From Hymenobacter citatus (GTDB lineage: Bacteria > Bacteroidota > Bacteroidia > Cytophagales > Hymenobacteraceae), in NCBI RefSeq assembly GCF_014333615.1, contig NZ_JACSCY010000015.1, forward strand, positions 79,118-143,117: 64,000 nt of DNA. The letters are read 5' to 3'. The notes beneath the pieces are model-generated. The model was not told where the DNA came from and did no database searches. It saw only the letters and a program-made list of their open reading frames with translations. Below, piece by piece: positions 33,851-42,143 of this stretch (positions are counted from its first letter, which is position 1; each line of letters opens with the position of its first letter). A program made the position numbers and the translations under genes.

Positions 33851-35170
33851 TTAGAAAGCTTCCCCCACTGCGAAGATGATACCAGAGTTGCCGCCCGAGC
33901 CTACCCCATAATCAAGGCGGATGTTGAGTCGGTCGCGGCGGTTGAAGCGGAAGCGGGCTCCTACCCCACCGGCCAGCTTGGTGCCGTCGAAGGTGTAGTC
34001 GTTTAGATTATACCCTACCTGGCCGGCTGCAATGAACGCAGCAATATCAAAGCGCCAAATGAGCTTCTGGCGTATTTCAGCCTGCACTGTTGTGAATTGA
34101 CGGTCGCGGTAGCGGGCTTCGTAGATACCACGCATCAGGTAAGAGTTGTTATAGATAGCACCCCCCAGCGTAGCGCCCATACCGCCCAGCTCCCGAAAGG
34201 GAACATCGCCGGAGTGGTATTGCCCCACAAATTGCAGTGCCAAGATGGTATTGTTGGAGCCGAACAACGGGTTGAAGTGACGCGCATCGATCTGATAGCG
34301 CGTGAAGCGGTAGTCGCTGCCTAGCGCCCCGCCGTTGAACAGGATATGTGCGTCCACGAAGTTACCGCGGTAGGTAGCCAGCACGTTGTCGCGACCATCA
34401 TATAGCAACGCCGGCCCTACTCCAGAGCTGATAGTACCGTTGCGTTGCTCACCCAAACCACGGAAGTTTTCACGGGCCCCCAACTGCGCATACACCGGCG
34501 GAACGCTCATGTACTTCTCCGCCTCACGCAGCTCCACGTCGCCCAGGTTAGTCAGGCGGTAGCGGACACCCACAAACAGGTTAGGCGCAGCCTTTGCCAA
34601 GGCTTTCTCATCGAATACAAACAGAGGATACTGAATGCTTACTTTGTCGCTCTTGCGCGTATCGTTTCCAATACCGAAATAGTCGAAGCGCAGATCATAG
34701 TAGCTCAGCTCACCCGAGAAGTAGAACTTCTCGCCGGGGGTGAAGATGGTGTGCGTGAGCTGAATCGTTGTTTGTTTCTTCTGGCTAAACCACGCAATAA
34801 GGCGAGCGTTTGATTTACGCACGGTGGTATCGGTGCCAAAGCGCCATACCGGTAGGATGGCCGCCCCTACGGCGAAACCAGTTTCCTGCTGATAAAAGGC
34901 AATAGGTACTGGAATAAAGCTTGGCTTATCACTGGGGCTAAAGTCTAGCTTACGGGTAGGAACACGGCGAGGCGTTAGCAGGGAGGTAGCGGGCTGGCGG
35001 TTGGCCAGCAGGCCCAGCGTAGGCGCCGGCGCCTCCGTAGGCTCCGCCGCCGATGCTAATACGGTAGGAGAAGCTGGAGGTGGTGCCACCACCGAGTAGG
35101 GCGCCGCAGATTGAGCGGCCGCAGACAAGGCCAGCCCGGATAAGACCAGCGGCAGGTAGAGAAAGCGCAT
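33851..35170 (-). CDS. Outer-membrane beta-barrel protein, Bac_surface_Ag/Omp85-like without POTRA
   Basis: A 439-residue exported protein. The signal peptide MRFLYLPLVLSGLALSAAAQ is followed by a Pro/Ala-rich stretch to about residue 75, then a C-terminal half of alternating strands (FAVGAAILPVWRFG, KFYFSGELSYYDLRFDYFGIG, PALLYDGRDNVLATYRGNFVDAH, RGIYEARYRDRQFTTVQAEIRQ) typical of the bacterial surface antigen barrel family. POTRA domains of BamA are not present, so it is not BamA itself. Possible roles are lipid or protein insertion or a porin-like channel; none is certain. It precedes an intergenic gap and then the ubiA gene upstream on the same strand. Confidence 0.75.
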   Translation of the reverse strand: MRFLYLPLVLSGLALSAAAQSAAPYSVVAPPPASPTVLASAAEPTEAPAPTLGLLANRQPATSLLTPRRVPTRKLDFSPSDKPSFIPVPIAFYQQETGFAVGAAILPVWRFGTDTTVRKSNARLIAWFSQKKQTTIQLTHTIFTPGEKFYFSGELSYYDLRFDYFGIGNDTRKSDKVSIQYPLFVFDEKALAKAAPNLFVGVRYRLTNLGDVELREAEKYMSVPPVYAQLGARENFRGLGEQRNGTISSGVGPALLYDGRDNVLATYRGNFVDAHILFNGGALGSDYRFTRYQIDARHFNPLFGSNNTILALQFVGQYHSGDVPFRELGGMGATLGGAIYNNSYLMRGIYEARYRDRQFTTVQAEIRQKLIWRFDIAAFIAAGQVGYNLNDYTFDGTKLAGGVGARFRFNRRDRLNIRLDYGVGSGGNSGIIFAVGEAF

Positions 35171-35286
35171 AAAAATGCCAGACAGAAAAAGGTGGAAGCC
35201 AGGAAATCAGGTGGCCCGAAAAGGCGGCGCCACGCAACGCATCTGACTAGGATTTCTGCACTAACGCAACAGTGCCTACTACGGTT

Positions 35287-36207
35287 TTAGACAATGGCAG
35301 ATAAAGGAATAGACAGCACGCCGGCCAACATAATCCATTTGCACCAAGCGCTGAGCTGCGCAAAATGCCGCCGACGGTCGGCGCGCCGCAACTGATAGCT
35401 CAACGCTAGCATGGGAAGCAGACAAAGCACTAGCAACCAAGCACCTAACCACGGATAACCAGTTTGAAAGGATTCGGATGCAGCTCCGCCGGTTAAGAAT
35501 AGTAAGCAAACCAAGAAGGCGCCTGCTACCCATTTCGCCCGGCTCACGCCCCATACGATAGGCAGCGTACGGCAATCGTGCTGCGCATCGCCACGCATAT
35601 CTTCCACATCCTTCACAATTTCGCGCACCATAGTGAGCAAGAAAGCCGCCAGCGCGTAGCCCCACGGACTCGCCTGCCCCGTGCGAGCCTGCAACTCGGG
35701 TAGGAGTACCATTGCTGCTGTGAGGGTAGCAATGCTGGCATTGCCGGCCAGGGCCACGCGTTTAAAGCGTACAGAGTAGCCCCACAAGAGCAGCGCCGAC
35801 CCCACATGCACCAAGCCTAGCAGTGGTGAAAGCACACCTGCCACCACAATGCCAATACCCGACAGGATGAGATGGGCCATCATGGCGTGGCGCCGGTTGA
35901 TGAGGCGGCCAATGACAAGTTGGCCAGGCCGGTTGACGGCGTCAATCTTCACATCGTAATAGTCGTTGATGATGTAGCCGGCAGCTGCTACGCACAGCGT
36001 GGCTAGCACTAACAGCAAAAACGGCGACGCCAGTACTACCCGCCAAGTGGCCGTTGGCAACAGTGTTGCCCGCACCAGCAGCAGGCACAGCCCCATTAGC
36101 AGCAGGTTGGGCAGCCGGATCAGGCGGGCTAGTTGCCGGCTCCTTTCAACCCACGATAGTTTTCTGGTAGGCATAGCTGGTTTTATAGAAGGCACGCGAT
36201 AAATCAT
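35287..36207 (-). CDS. UbiA-family prenyltransferase
   Basis: A 306-residue membrane protein with about eight helices. The first Asp-rich motif is NDYYDVKIDAVNRP (Asp82, Asp85, Asp89) and the second is KDVEDMRGDAQHDCRTLP, which together bind the prenyl diphosphate through Mg2+. Sequence around NRPGQLVIGRLINRRHAM resembles the geranylgeranylglyceryl phosphate synthase-like branch seen in Bacteroidota rather than MenA or CyoE, but the acceptor is not determinable. An alternative start is the internal ATG at 36174. It is isolated, without menaquinone genes next to it. Confidence 0.85.
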   Translation of the reverse strand: MIYRVPSIKPAMPTRKLSWVERSRQLARLIRLPNLLLMGLCLLLVRATLLPTATWRVVLASPFLLLVLATLCVAAAGYIINDYYDVKIDAVNRPGQLVIGRLINRRHAMMAHLILSGIGIVVAGVLSPLLGLVHVGSALLLWGYSVRFKRVALAGNASIATLTAAMVLLPELQARTGQASPWGYALAAFLLTMVREIVKDVEDMRGDAQHDCRTLPIVWGVSRAKWVAGAFLVCLLFLTGGAASESFQTGYPWLGAWLLVLCLLPMLALSYQLRRADRRRHFAQLSAWCKWIMLAGVLSIPLSAIV

Positions 36208-36418
36208 TGCAACACAAAACCTACTCTATAGTCAATTTATTGCTAATCAGAAGATTGAGACACCACACGCAATTGGGCTTGCGTCCTACCACCCGCATGG
36301 CGCTATTCGTCTGTGCTTCTACAATTTGTGTATCTCAAACACAAGAACTGCATAACATACTATATCCCCCATTCACCCACCTGTTTTTTACCATACCCCT
36401 ACCCTTCAGCAGCTAAAA

Positions 36419-36450
36419 AGAAAGCCTCTCCAACGAAGGAGAGGCTTTCT
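36419..36450. terminator. Terminator for the cold shock gene
   Basis: Perfect 13-bp stem (36419-36431 agaaagcctctcc with 36438-36450), loop aacgaa. A T5 run follows on the minus strand, so it acts on the cold shock gene. The rest of the 36208-36484 gap holds nothing else that I recognise. Confidence 0.85.
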
Positions 36451-36484
36451 ATACAACCTTAAGAAGTCAATGGGTCGGGCGACC

Positions 36485-36679
36485 CTATACTTTCTTTACG
36501 TTCACGGCGTTAACGCCTTTGCGGCCTTCCTGGGTATCAAATTCCACGCGGTCGTTCTGCTGAATCTGGCCCCCGTTAAGGCCGGTAATGTGGACGAAGA
36601 AATCTTCCTTCGTGCCGTCTTCCGTAATGAAGCCGTAGCCCTTCGACTCATTAAAGAATTTTACGGTTCCTGTTTTCAT
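36485..36679 (-). CDS. Cold shock protein (CspA family)
   Basis: A 64-residue single CSD domain protein. RNP1-like KGYGFIT and RNP2-like DFFVHIT motifs are intact (MKTGTVKFFNESKGYGFIT). CspA-type proteins bind single-stranded RNA and melt secondary structure. The ATG at 36679 gives the canonical start. The 5' region has an imperfect -7 element TAACTTTA at 36714-36721, which would give a leader of roughly 25-30 nt. A terminator lies 34 nt after the stop. Confidence 0.95.
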   Translation of the reverse strand: MKTGTVKFFNESKGYGFITEDGTKEDFFVHITGLNGGQIQQNDRVEFDTQEGRKGVNAVNVKKV

Positions 36680-36813
36680 GAAAAAAAGCAAATGGGGTGA
36701 ATGGATGAGCGGGTAAAGTTAGAGGGATTTCGCAAAAACGCAACTCCTCTACCGTTGGCTTCATAAAAAGATAGCACTTTTACGATAAAGCCTCACAATC
36801 ACCTCTTTCGCGC

Positions 36814-37314
36814 TTACCAGGTGCCCTGGCTTTTCATGGTTGCCTCTAGTAGTTCCCGCACGGCCCCGCGCCCACCAGCCCGCTGGGCCACGTAGTTGCT
36901 GATGGCGAGTACATCAGGGGTAGCATCGGCGGGGCAGGCGGCTACGGCGCAACGGCGCATGGTTTCCATGTCGGGCACGTCGTCGCCCATGTAGGCAATG
37001 TGCGCGGGGTCGATGCGGTGCACGTTGATGTACGAGTTGAAAATCTTCATCTTGTCATCTACCCCCAGGTAGATGTCGTACACGTCCAGCGACTCCAGCC
37101 GCCGCCGTACGCCTTCTTCCTCACGGCCCGAAATAACCACCACGCGGTAGCCCTTGCGCAGCGCGTGCCGGATGGCATAGCCATCGTGAATGTGAAAGGC
37201 GCGAGCCTGCTCGCCCGAGTTCAGGGCCAGCATGGTCCCATCGGTCATCACCCCATCCACATCCAGCACAAACATTCGAATGACGGTCAGATCGGGCGTA
37301 TTCGTTGCTTCCAT
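36814..37314 (-). CDS. kdsC: KDO 8-phosphate phosphatase KdsC-type HAD hydrolase
   Basis: A 166-residue HAD phosphatase without cap domain. Motif I is LDVDGVMTDG (Asp18, Asp20), motif II the SGR of VVISGREEEGVRRR, and motif IV the MGDDVPDMETM. KdsC hydrolyses KDO-8-phosphate to KDO in LPS inner-core synthesis. Length and the DVDGVMTDG signature match KdsC rather than sialic-acid-linked homologues. It follows iscX downstream by a palindrome, and its ATG is 2 nt from that element, which probably forms its 5' UTR. Confidence 0.9.
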   Translation of the reverse strand: MEATNTPDLTVIRMFVLDVDGVMTDGTMLALNSGEQARAFHIHDGYAIRHALRKGYRVVVISGREEEGVRRRLESLDVYDIYLGVDDKMKIFNSYINVHRIDPAHIAYMGDDVPDMETMRRCAVAACPADATPDVLAISNYVAQRAGGRGAVRELLEATMKSQGTW

Positions 37315-37316
37315 AA

Positions 37317-37446
37317 GGTGAAATGGTGAGATAGTGAGATGGTGAAATAGTGAGTTTGTTGTTCTACTGTTACCACCAGCGCAGCTTGCGCAAGTGGCGC
37401 AGCCAGAACATCAAACTCACCATCTCACCAGTTCACCATCTCACTA
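37317..37446. repeat. Palindrome of GTGAGATGGTGA words between iscX and kdsC (family A, copy 2)
   Basis: Arms about 37317-37366 and 37405-37446 are composed of reiterated GTGAGATGGTGA words and pair imperfectly, with unequal numbers of words. The loop contains tgcgcaagtggcgc at 37387-37400, the exact reverse complement of 8171-8184 in the other family A element, which shows they are related copies in opposite orientation. Confidence 0.9.
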
Positions 37447-37448
37447 CT

Positions 37449-37685
37449 TTATTGATTATCGCGCCACTCGTAGACCCACTTGGCCTGAATTTGCTCCAGG
37501 TGGCCTTCGTTGGCCTGCTCGCGGGTTCCCTCAAAGTTGGGGAGGGATAATACCCAGTCAATAAGCTCGGTGAAGCGGATGCGGTAGATTTTGGCCTCCG
37601 TGAAATCGTCGCCGAATTTCTCATAGAGGGCCATGGCCACGTCTTCGTGGTCGCTCCACTTGATGGGTGGCTCGAAGTGATTCAT
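37449..37685 (-). CDS. iscX: IscX-like iron-sulfur assembly protein
   Basis: A 78-residue acidic protein. Family features of IscX are WSDHEDVAMALYEKFGD, RFTELIDWVLSLPNFEG and a C-terminal NEGHLEQIQAKWVYEW helix. IscX modulates IscS activity and iron supply in the ISC pathway. The ATG at 37685 matches the family; an upstream extension reads through a palindrome and is rejected. It directly follows an ISC-type ferredoxin, as in classical isc operons (fdx-iscX), though iscS, iscU and hscBA are not in this window. Confidence 0.85.
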   Translation of the reverse strand: MNHFEPPIKWSDHEDVAMALYEKFGDDFTEAKIYRIRFTELIDWVLSLPNFEGTREQANEGHLEQIQAKWVYEWRDNQ

Positions 37686-37709
37686 TACTTGAATGGTTAG
37701 ATTAGGTGG

Positions 37710-37797
37710 ATGGCTGAATGGTTGGCTGGCCACATGGTGGTCGTTCGTAGCCATTGGATGGAACGACCACCATGTGGCCAGCCAACCATTCAGCCAT
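37710..37797. repeat. Perfect palindrome between fdx and iscX
   Basis: Arms 37710-37746 and 37761-37797 are perfectly complementary over 37 nt with a 14-nt loop. The outer end is 5 nt from the ferredoxin stop, and the inner gene iscX starts 25 nt away. Words TGGCTGAATGGTTGGCTGGC make up the arm. Confidence 0.9.
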
Positions 37798-37802
37798 TGA
37801 AA

Positions 37803-38135
37803 TCAGTGTCCCAGGAAGTTCTGGGGCGGAATCAGGATTTCCAGCTCGTCGGTGTCAGCCTGCACCACGCATTGGCAAGCCAGGCGCGAGTTGATGCGGG
37901 GGTTGATGGCGCGGTCGATGAAATCCTCTTCTTTGTCCGAAATTTCGGGCAGAGAGTCTTCGCCGCGCTGCACGTACACGTGACACGTGCTGCACCCGCA
38001 CACGCCGCCGCAGTTGTGCTGCAACTGCACGCCGTTGTTGAGCGCTACGTCCAGCACCGACTCGCCCTCAGCGGCCACGTGGGTCTGGTCGGGCTGCCCG
38101 TCCTGAAACTTGAAATGTATATTGACGACTTTCAC
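37803..38135 (-). CDS. fdx: ISC-type [2Fe-2S] ferredoxin
   Basis: A 110-residue ferredoxin with ISC-type ligand spacing Cys42-x5-Cys48-x2-Cys51 and a distal Cys87/Cys89 (NCGGVCGCSTC and LACQC). It supplies electrons for iron-sulfur cluster assembly. It starts with GTG at 38135; no upstream ATG is in frame. An exact -7 element is 32 nt upstream. The next gene on the strand is iscX, separated by a palindrome. Confidence 0.92.
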   Translation of the reverse strand: MKVVNIHFKFQDGQPDQTHVAAEGESVLDVALNNGVQLQHNCGGVCGCSTCHVYVQRGEDSLPEISDKEEDFIDRAINPRINSRLACQCVVQADTDELEILIPPQNFLGH

Positions 38136-38166
38136 AGGAAGTAGCTACGTAATTAGCAAAGAGGGG

Positions 38167-38174
38167 CAAAGGTA
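38167..38174 (-). promoter_or_regulatory. -7 promoter element for fdx-iscX
   Basis: Minus-strand TACCTTTG, exact TAnnTTTG match, 32 nt upstream of the fdx GTG and just after the end of the next upstream gene. Confidence 0.55.
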
Positions 38175-38198
38175 CGGATGCCTCCCCCCGAATCAAAA

Positions 38199-38987
38199 CT
38201 AGCCGGCCGACGGCTCTGCTGCCTGCTGCTGAATACTGCGCGAGACGGTAGCGTACACCTCCTGCCACATAGGATGAGCCTGTAGCGCGGTCTGGTGCCG
38301 GGCCAGGGTAGGCGCATCGTGCCGGGCAGCGGGGCCGGTTTGCACCGTGAAGGGGGGGTAGGCCAGGGCCTTTTCTACGGTTTCGCGCACCAAGGGCAGG
38401 ATGAGTTCAAACGGCAGCCCGGCTTCCTGCAACAGCGCGTGGCTGATGCCGAGCACGTGGTTGGTGAAGTTGCCAGCAAACACGGCCGCGGTGTGTAGCA
38501 GAAGACGCTGCCCGGAGTTAAGCAGGCGCACATCCTGGCTCAGGCTGTGCGCCAGTGCCAGTAGGGTAGCCTGGCTGGCCGCATCAGCCGCTTCCAGGCA
38601 GAGCGGGAGTGTGGCCCAGTCTACCATGCGGCCGGGGCTGAACGTTTGCAACGGGTAGAAAACGCCGCCGCGCAGGTGGGGGTAGGATGCAAATACCGCC
38701 AGTGGCAGTGCGCCGGCCGTGTGCGCGGCCAGCACATTGGCAGGCAATTGCAACTGCGCCAGCAGCGGCTCCACGGCGGCGTCGGGCACGGCCAGCAGTA
38801 TTAGTTCTGCTTCCATTTGGCGCAAATCGAGGGTGGTGGTAGCGCCGGCGCCGGGTAGCTGCGCGGCCAGCGCGGCGGCACTGGCTGCCGTGCGGCTCCA
38901 CACGTGTGTGATGGTGTGGCCCGCCCGCAGCAGAGCCGGCCCTAGTTGGGTGGCTACCCGGCCGGCACCTACCAAGCAAATACGCAT
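38199..38987 (-). CDS. DUF2520-type protein with N-terminal Rossmann fold
   Basis: A 262-residue protein. The N-terminal Rossmann domain shows MRICLVGAGRVATQLGPAL (GxGxxxxxL) and LILLAVPDAAVEPLL, as in ProC-like dehydrogenases, and the C-terminal half is helical with FPLQTFSPGRMVDWATLPLC and LLHTAAVFAGNFTNHVLGIS, typical of DUF2520. A NADP-dependent oxidoreductase role is plausible; the substrate is unknown. The ATG at 38987 matches the Rossmann start; upstream codons are not conserved. Upstream is a 214-nt gap, then the divergent secreted protein gene. Confidence 0.82.
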   Translation of the reverse strand: MRICLVGAGRVATQLGPALLRAGHTITHVWSRTAASAAALAAQLPGAGATTTLDLRQMEAELILLAVPDAAVEPLLAQLQLPANVLAAHTAGALPLAVFASYPHLRGGVFYPLQTFSPGRMVDWATLPLCLEAADAASQATLLALAHSLSQDVRLLNSGQRLLLHTAAVFAGNFTNHVLGISHALLQEAGLPFELILPLVRETVEKALAYPPFTVQTGPAARHDAPTLARHQTALQAHPMWQEVYATVSRSIQQQAAEPSAG

Positions 38988-39202
38988 AGTAAAAAAGAGA
39001 TTTGAAATGGTAAGTTGCTGCTGCTTATTGAAAACAGCGCCCGATAGCAAGGCGACGCAACACCATAATTTTTCGTCGGAGATGCTATCTTAACTATAGA
39101 AAGCACGTAGTGTTTACTGCTTTATTTCTAGAAGCTGCCTAAGCCACTGTATTTTCCCGTTCTGCTCTCAACTTAAACGCTTTTTACCGAAACACCTTCT
39201 AC

Positions 39203-41896
39203 ATGCAACATCTATACACTACCCCAACGGAGCGCCCTGCGCGGCGTTGGGTGGGGCGCTTGCTGGGGCTGTGCGCGCTGGCGCTTGGCTTGCAGCTGCC
39301 GGCTCAGGCACAAAGCCTAAACTACAATGTCTTCTATTCTGAGACGGTAGCTGGCACATATACTGATCTTGGTAATACAGGCACTGTTATTTCTACAGCC
39401 AATACGGATAATGCCAACTCTTCAGCACAGTCCATTGGCTTCACCTTCACCTATAGCGGCCAGAGCTTTACGCAGTTTATTCTGAATACAAACGGTTACC
39501 TGAAGCTAGGTAGCACAGCCCCCTCTACAACTGCTTTTTATAGCGATGCTACTAATGGTGTGGGCGGACCGCTGGACAGTAATAATTCAGCAGATGTGAA
39601 TTTGCTTCTACCCTTCAATACCGACCTGGAAGCAGGTTCTAGCCCCGCCGAGTACCGGGTTGCTACCACTGGTACAGCTCCTAATAGAGTATGTACCATT
39701 CAGTGGAAAAACGTTAGCGACAAGTTGAACGGCAGCTTCACCAAGCAATACAGAAACTTTTCCTTTCAGGTAAAGCTCTACGAAACTAGCAATAACGTTG
39801 AGTTTGTATATGGCGCGGCTACAGCTAGCACGGGCACCGCTATTGAATACAAAACAGCGGCAGTCGGTATCAAGGGAGCCAGCGCGGCCGAGAATCAGAT
39901 TGTAGCGCTGTATAAGGAAGGGGATGATGCGTGGGCACAGGCGCAGTTTGTGGCAGGCAATGATTACTTTGATTTTTTGAGCTCCACCCTCCCCGATGCG
40001 GGTCGTACGTACCGCTTCCTTCCAGCCCCCGCCCGCGATGCCGCCCCCTTTACTATTTATACGTTGGGAAAAGTAGCAGCAGAAGCAACGCCGCATCGCG
40101 TTCGAGCATTAGTAGTAAACACTGGCTTAACTACTTTAGCTAGCGTGCCGGTTACGCTAACTGTTTCGGGAGCAACTTCTTTCACTAATACGCAGACTGT
40201 CACGAACCTAGCACCCGGTGAAGGGGACTATGTAACGTTTGATGGCTATGCCCCTACTGCTACCGGTGCCAACACCATAGCGGTGGCGGTAGGTGCCGAT
40301 GATCAAAACGGCAACAATCAACAGACAACATCCCAGCAGGTAACGCAGAAGGATCTTTCTTACATTGATTCCTCCCTACCTTTTGATATTTCACTTTCTA
40401 TTGGTGGTGCGGGATCTAAGCTGGCAACCAAATACAGCATCAATCAGGCTACTGTCATCAGTGCCCTCACAGCTACTTTTGGCAATGGTGGTGCGGCGCC
40501 TTACCGTTTGCAGATCTATAATGCGCTAGGTGCCAATGGCTCGCCTGGCGATGTACTGTATACATCGGCTGTGCAGACCCGCCCCGCTACTGCGGGTCCC
40601 GTTACCTTGGCAGTACCTAACATCGTGGTAGACCGCGACTTTTACGTAGTCATCACGGAAGAGTCGGATAATGCAGGCGTAGGCATAGCCGGCCAATATG
40701 AATTCCCGCTGCGGCCAAATAATTTTTATGTTCTTTTCTCTAACATACAAGGGGCGCCTGTTGGGTGGGTTCCTACTGAAGCTTTAGATTTTAATTTTCG
40801 CTTGGCACTGGATGTCACGTTTGGCGCTACACCAACCTGTGCACCACCCACTAGCGTTGCTTTTGCAGCCATTACCCCTACCTCCGCCAATGTGACATTC
40901 ACAGCCTCACCCGGCGCAGGACTCTATGTAGCTGAATATGGTCCGGCAGGGTTTACACCCGGTTCAGGCACTACGATTACCAGCCCTACGTCGCCTATTA
41001 CGTTAACGGGTTTGTCGCCGCTGACTACCTATGATGTGTACGTGAGTAAAAGCTGCGGCACCAGCGCCCGCTATGGCCCTCTGAAGCTGACTACCCTTTG
41101 CCAGCCAGCGGCCGTCACTTTCCCTTACACCCAGAATTTCGATGCGGCCACTACATTGCCTTGTGGCTATACTATTCTGGATGCCAACAACGACGGGAAT
41201 ACCTGGGAAATTTTATCCGGCATACCTACTCTCACACGCAGCCGGCCAAATGCACTGATTTGCTATCCTGGCAACAATGCAAGTGATGATTGGGTATTCA
41301 CACAAGCTTTACCACTCCCTGCCAATCAGCGCTATACAGCCTCGTTTTACTATTACTTAGCTAATACCCAAAGTAACAATCAACCAGGACCCTATACGCA
41401 GCCAGCCAACGTAGAAGTGTTTATTGGCACCTCGCCTACCCCAGCTGCCATGACAACTAATCTCTATCGAAACACCAGCCTGCCAGTGGTAGCTACAGCC
41501 TATACGCAAATCCAGGGAGCTGCATTCACTCCACCTAGTGCAGGCTCATACTACATAGGTATACACAATAAGAATTCCTCCACTTCGGGCATTCTGATCA
41601 TTGATGATCTATCTGTGACAACCACTGCCCTACCCGTCAACCAAGCCCTTTCGCGGGCCATTGAGGCCTATCCTAACCCTACCACGGGCATGGTCCGTTT
41701 GAACCTAAGTGCCACCAATGCCCGCCAGCGGCGTGCTACGGTGTTTAACACCTTAGGCCAAGCCGTGCTGACACGTCCGCTCACCGCGGCCGCCGAGCAG
41801 CAGCTCGACCTTTCCACGCTCAGCAGTGGCCTTTATACGGTGCAGCTACAGCTAGATAACGATGTAGTGGTAAAGCGCGTGAGCTTGCAAAAATAA
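39203..41896 (+). CDS. Large T9SS-sorted surface protein with FN3 and choice-of-anchor J domains
   Basis: An 897-residue secreted protein. A signal peptide (cleavage near LPAQAQ) precedes a first domain (res about 35-275, with SAQSIGFTFTYSGQSFTQF and VLKLGSTAPS-like LKLGSTAPST), a CARDB-like segment (VNTGLTTLASVPVTLTVSG), a region with LGANGSPGDVLY, an FN3 (PTSVAFAAITPTSANVTF), a choice-of-anchor J / cleaved-adhesin-like domain (PYTQNFDAATTLPCGYTI) and a C-terminal sorting domain (AYPNPTTGMVRLNLS ... SGLYTVQLQLDNDVVVKRVSLQK). It is predicted to cross the outer membrane by T9SS and be processed by PorU. The downstream paralogue shares the same architecture. Adhesion is a guess. Confidence 0.85.
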   Translation: MQHLYTTPTERPARRWVGRLLGLCALALGLQLPAQAQSLNYNVFYSETVAGTYTDLGNTGTVISTANTDNANSSAQSIGFTFTYSGQSFTQFILNTNGYLKLGSTAPSTTAFYSDATNGVGGPLDSNNSADVNLLLPFNTDLEAGSSPAEYRVATTGTAPNRVCTIQWKNVSDKLNGSFTKQYRNFSFQVKLYETSNNVEFVYGAATASTGTAIEYKTAAVGIKGASAAENQIVALYKEGDDAWAQAQFVAGNDYFDFLSSTLPDAGRTYRFLPAPARDAAPFTIYTLGKVAAEATPHRVRALVVNTGLTTLASVPVTLTVSGATSFTNTQTVTNLAPGEGDYVTFDGYAPTATGANTIAVAVGADDQNGNNQQTTSQQVTQKDLSYIDSSLPFDISLSIGGAGSKLATKYSINQATVISALTATFGNGGAAPYRLQIYNALGANGSPGDVLYTSAVQTRPATAGPVTLAVPNIVVDRDFYVVITEESDNAGVGIAGQYEFPLRPNNFYVLFSNIQGAPVGWVPTEALDFNFRLALDVTFGATPTCAPPTSVAFAAITPTSANVTFTASPGAGLYVAEYGPAGFTPGSGTTITSPTSPITLTGLSPLTTYDVYVSKSCGTSARYGPLKLTTLCQPAAVTFPYTQNFDAATTLPCGYTILDANNDGNTWEILSGIPTLTRSRPNALICYPGNNASDDWVFTQALPLPANQRYTASFYYYLANTQSNNQPGPYTQPANVEVFIGTSPTPAAMTTNLYRNTSLPVVATAYTQIQGAAFTPPSAGSYYIGIHNKNSSTSGILIIDDLSVTTTALPVNQALSRAIEAYPNPTTGMVRLNLSATNARQRRATVFNTLGQAVLTRPLTAAAEQQLDLSTLSSGLYTVQLQLDNDVVVKRVSLQK

Positions 41897-41919
41897 GGTC
41901 AACTTGTTTCTGATTTTGC

Positions 41920-41951
41920 CAGAAGGGCAGTCTGAAAAGACTGCCCTTCTG
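41920..41951 (+). terminator. Hairpin after the first T9SS cargo gene
   Basis: Perfect 14-bp stem (41920-41933 cagaagggcagtct with 41938-41951), loop of 4 nt, no T-run. The rest of the 246-nt gap contains no gene I can support. Confidence 0.7.
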
Positions 41952-42143
41952 CTTATGCAGTTCTATCGTAACCGTCGGTGCCTGCTACAAACAGAAATCA
42001 GAGCGCTGTGCTCTCCCTTCTAAAACGGCATTTTGTGGTAGACTTTACACATAGCCGTAGCAGCCTTCTCGAAGAAATTCAGCATCTTGACCAAGCATTT
42101 TTCCTTTGCCGATACACCTCCTTTCACCTCCCATTCTATTTCT

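Noticed and set aside
33851..35170. Calling this barrel protein BamA or TamA
   Set aside because: The POTRA domains are absent and the protein is only 439 residues long; only the C-terminal barrel resembles that family.
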